Source: JAXLYE01 sp046351595 (GTDB taxonomy: Bacteria; Myxococcota_A; Polyangia; Palsa-1104; JAEUJZ01). Taken from it: DNA of 64,000 nt. The notes beneath the pieces are model-generated. The model made no database searches. It saw only the letters and a program-made list of their open reading frames with translations, and was not told where the DNA came from. The DNA lies in the NCBI GenBank assembly GCA_046351595.1, contig JAXLYE010000009.1, positions 124,001-188,000 on the forward strand, in the 5' to 3' direction. The position numbers and the translations under genes were made by a program. Every line of letters begins with the position of its first letter. Position 1 is the first letter of the stretch. Of the stretch, positions 63,160 through 64,000 are shown one piece after another.

Positions 63160-64000
63160 CTACACCGCGCAGGCCTCGATCATCGAGTACGGCGACGGCG
63201 TCGGGATGACGCGCCGCAGCTCGAACCCGGCGGCGCGCAAAAGTGCCGTAAACTCCTCCGCCGTGCGCTCACGACCGCCGGTCAGCGCGAGCATGCAGAC
63301 GTCCATCATCTTGGCCAGCGCCGGTCCGTTCCCCGGTGGCACCAGCATCTCGACGATGAGGAGCATGCTGCCGGGCGCCGCTGCCGCGCGACAGGCCCGC
63401 AGGATGCGCAGGCACTCCTCGTCCGTCCAGTCGTGCAGGATCCACTTCAAGAGGTATGCGTCGTGGCCCGCGGGCACCGAGGTGAAGAAGTCGCCGGCCA
63501 CCAGCTCGGCGCGCTCGGCCAGACCCGGCGCCGCGAGCGTCCCCTCGGCGCGCGCGCGCGCGATGACCGACGGCTGGTCGAGCAGGGTGCCGTGCAGGTG
63601 CGGGTTCGCCTCGAGGATCGCGGCCAGCAGCGCTCCGGTGCCGCCGCCGATGTCGACCAGGCTGCGGAGCTTCGAGAAGTCATAGGCGCTTACCACGATT
63701 GGGTGCAGCATCTTCGCGCCTGCGCTCATCGCCGCGTCGAAGCTCGCGCTGTACGCGGGGTGCTCGGCGTACCAGGCGAAGAAGCTCTTTTTGTGTACGT
63801 TCTCATGCACGGTCTTGCCGTTGCGGATCGTCCCCAGGATCGGCGCCCAGTTGCTCCACTGCCACTCCGAGGAGCCGTAGCGCACCCAGCTCCGCAGCGA
63901 CCCCGGGACGTCGGTACACAGCGTCTCGGCCAGCGGCGTGAGCGCGAACCGGTGACCCGGCTCCTCCCGGAAGATGCCGGCGGAGGCGAGCGCGCGCAGC
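63160..64000 (-). CDS. SAM-dependent O-methyltransferase (N-terminus beyond window)
   Basis: The last 279 residues of a methyltransferase of the Methyltransf_2 type (O-methyltransferases such as hydroxyneurosporene, acetylserotonin and polyketide-tailoring enzymes). The frame is open to the window edge. The visible part starts with the end of a winged-helix dimerisation domain ('LRALASAGIFREEPGHRFAL'), then SAM motif 'LVDIGGGTGALLAAILEAN', 'VAGDFFTSVP', 'YLLKWILHDWTDEE' with the catalytic-His region, and 'GSMLLIVEMLVPP'. An internal Met at 63885 is not the start: the upstream sequence is in-frame and family-like. Substrate unknown. Cytoplasmic. Confidence 0.92.
   Translation of the reverse strand, partial: LRALASAGIFREEPGHRFALTPLAETLCTDVPGSLRSWVRYGSSEWQWSNWAPILGTIRNGKTVHENVHKKSFFAWYAEHPAYSASFDAAMSAGAKMLHPIVVSAYDFSKLRSLVDIGGGTGALLAAILEANPHLHGTLLDQPSVIARARAEGTLAAPGLAERAELVAGDFFTSVPAGHDAYLLKWILHDWTDEECLRILRACRAAAAPGSMLLIVEMLVPPGNGPALAKMMDVCMLALTGGRERTAEEFTALLRAAGFELRRVIPTPSPYSMIEACAV

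Noticed and set aside
63160..63885. Complete methyltransferase starting at the internal Met
   Set aside because: The in-frame sequence upstream, to the window edge, continues the family's N-terminal domain, so the gene is cut by the window.

Overview
The window is a stretch of very GC-rich chromosome from a Gram-negative predator or soil-type bacterium, most probably a member of the Myxococcota. The main signs are two long secreted proteins ending in a Cys / hydrophobic helix / Arg-cluster tail of the MYXO-CTERM kind (a DUF2330 protein and an M36 metallopeptidase), and a third such tail buried inside a fused protease. Other signs are a GspC-type PDZ protein, many lipoproteins and outer-membrane barrels, a two-component pair with an NtrC-type regulator, and several sigma-54-type promoters. 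About 46 protein genes and one tRNA-Arg(CCG) gene are supported. No rRNA, CRISPR array, insertion sequence or prophage was seen.

Layout. 1-5.4 kb: secreted protein (cut by the window edge), lipoprotein, FAAH-like amidase, and a CheR-like/PAS protein that seems catalytically dead. 5.8-13.5 kb: KGG stress protein, YqjM-type old yellow enzyme, coiled-coil protein, duplicated GspC-PDZ protein, SCCPDH-like oxidoreductase, DUF2330 surface protein. 13.7-20.8 kb: membrane-anchored protein, M36 protease, beta-propeller lipoprotein. 21-24.2 kb: DUF2325 gene followed by a vWA (Ro60-like) / ARPP-1-like operon; both promoters share an 18-bp element. 24.3-28.5 kb: barrel, tRNA-Arg, DMT permease, GT39-type membrane glycosyltransferase, cyclophilin. 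28.6-35 kb: metallophosphoesterase and porin, divergent, each with a sigma-54-type promoter on either side of an AT-rich block; convergent to the porin lies an NtrC-type regulator with its histidine kinase. 35.1-38.7 kb: cysteine-rich lipoprotein and barrel operon, biotin carboxylase. 38.8-45.3 kb: accessory island with a PD-(D/E)XK-like nuclease plus AAA15 ATPase pair, a helical protein, a 22-bp tandem-repeat array and two tandem DUF4157 (eCIS-type) proteins, the first with a PARP-like C-terminus. 45.4-64 kb: aconitase, HemL, rhomboid, a subtilase fused to an L,D-transpeptidase, a TPR/HExxH protein, a RoxA-like hydroxylase, an Rpn-type protein, a B12-binding-type radical SAM enzyme, a small membrane protein and an O-methyltransferase (cut by the window edge).

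How the parts may work together. The histidine kinase/NtrC pair probably controls the porin, and perhaps the phosphoesterase, through sigma-54, with the AT-rich block as the enhancer. A different set of genes lacks Shine-Dalgarno sequences and carries TANNNT boxes 6-7 bases before the ATG, which fits leaderless transcription. The 38.8-45.3 kb island looks like a conflict region: a candidate anti-phage ATPase-nuclease pair beside candidate contractile-injection cargo. All functions are inferred from sequence alone; no database search was run.
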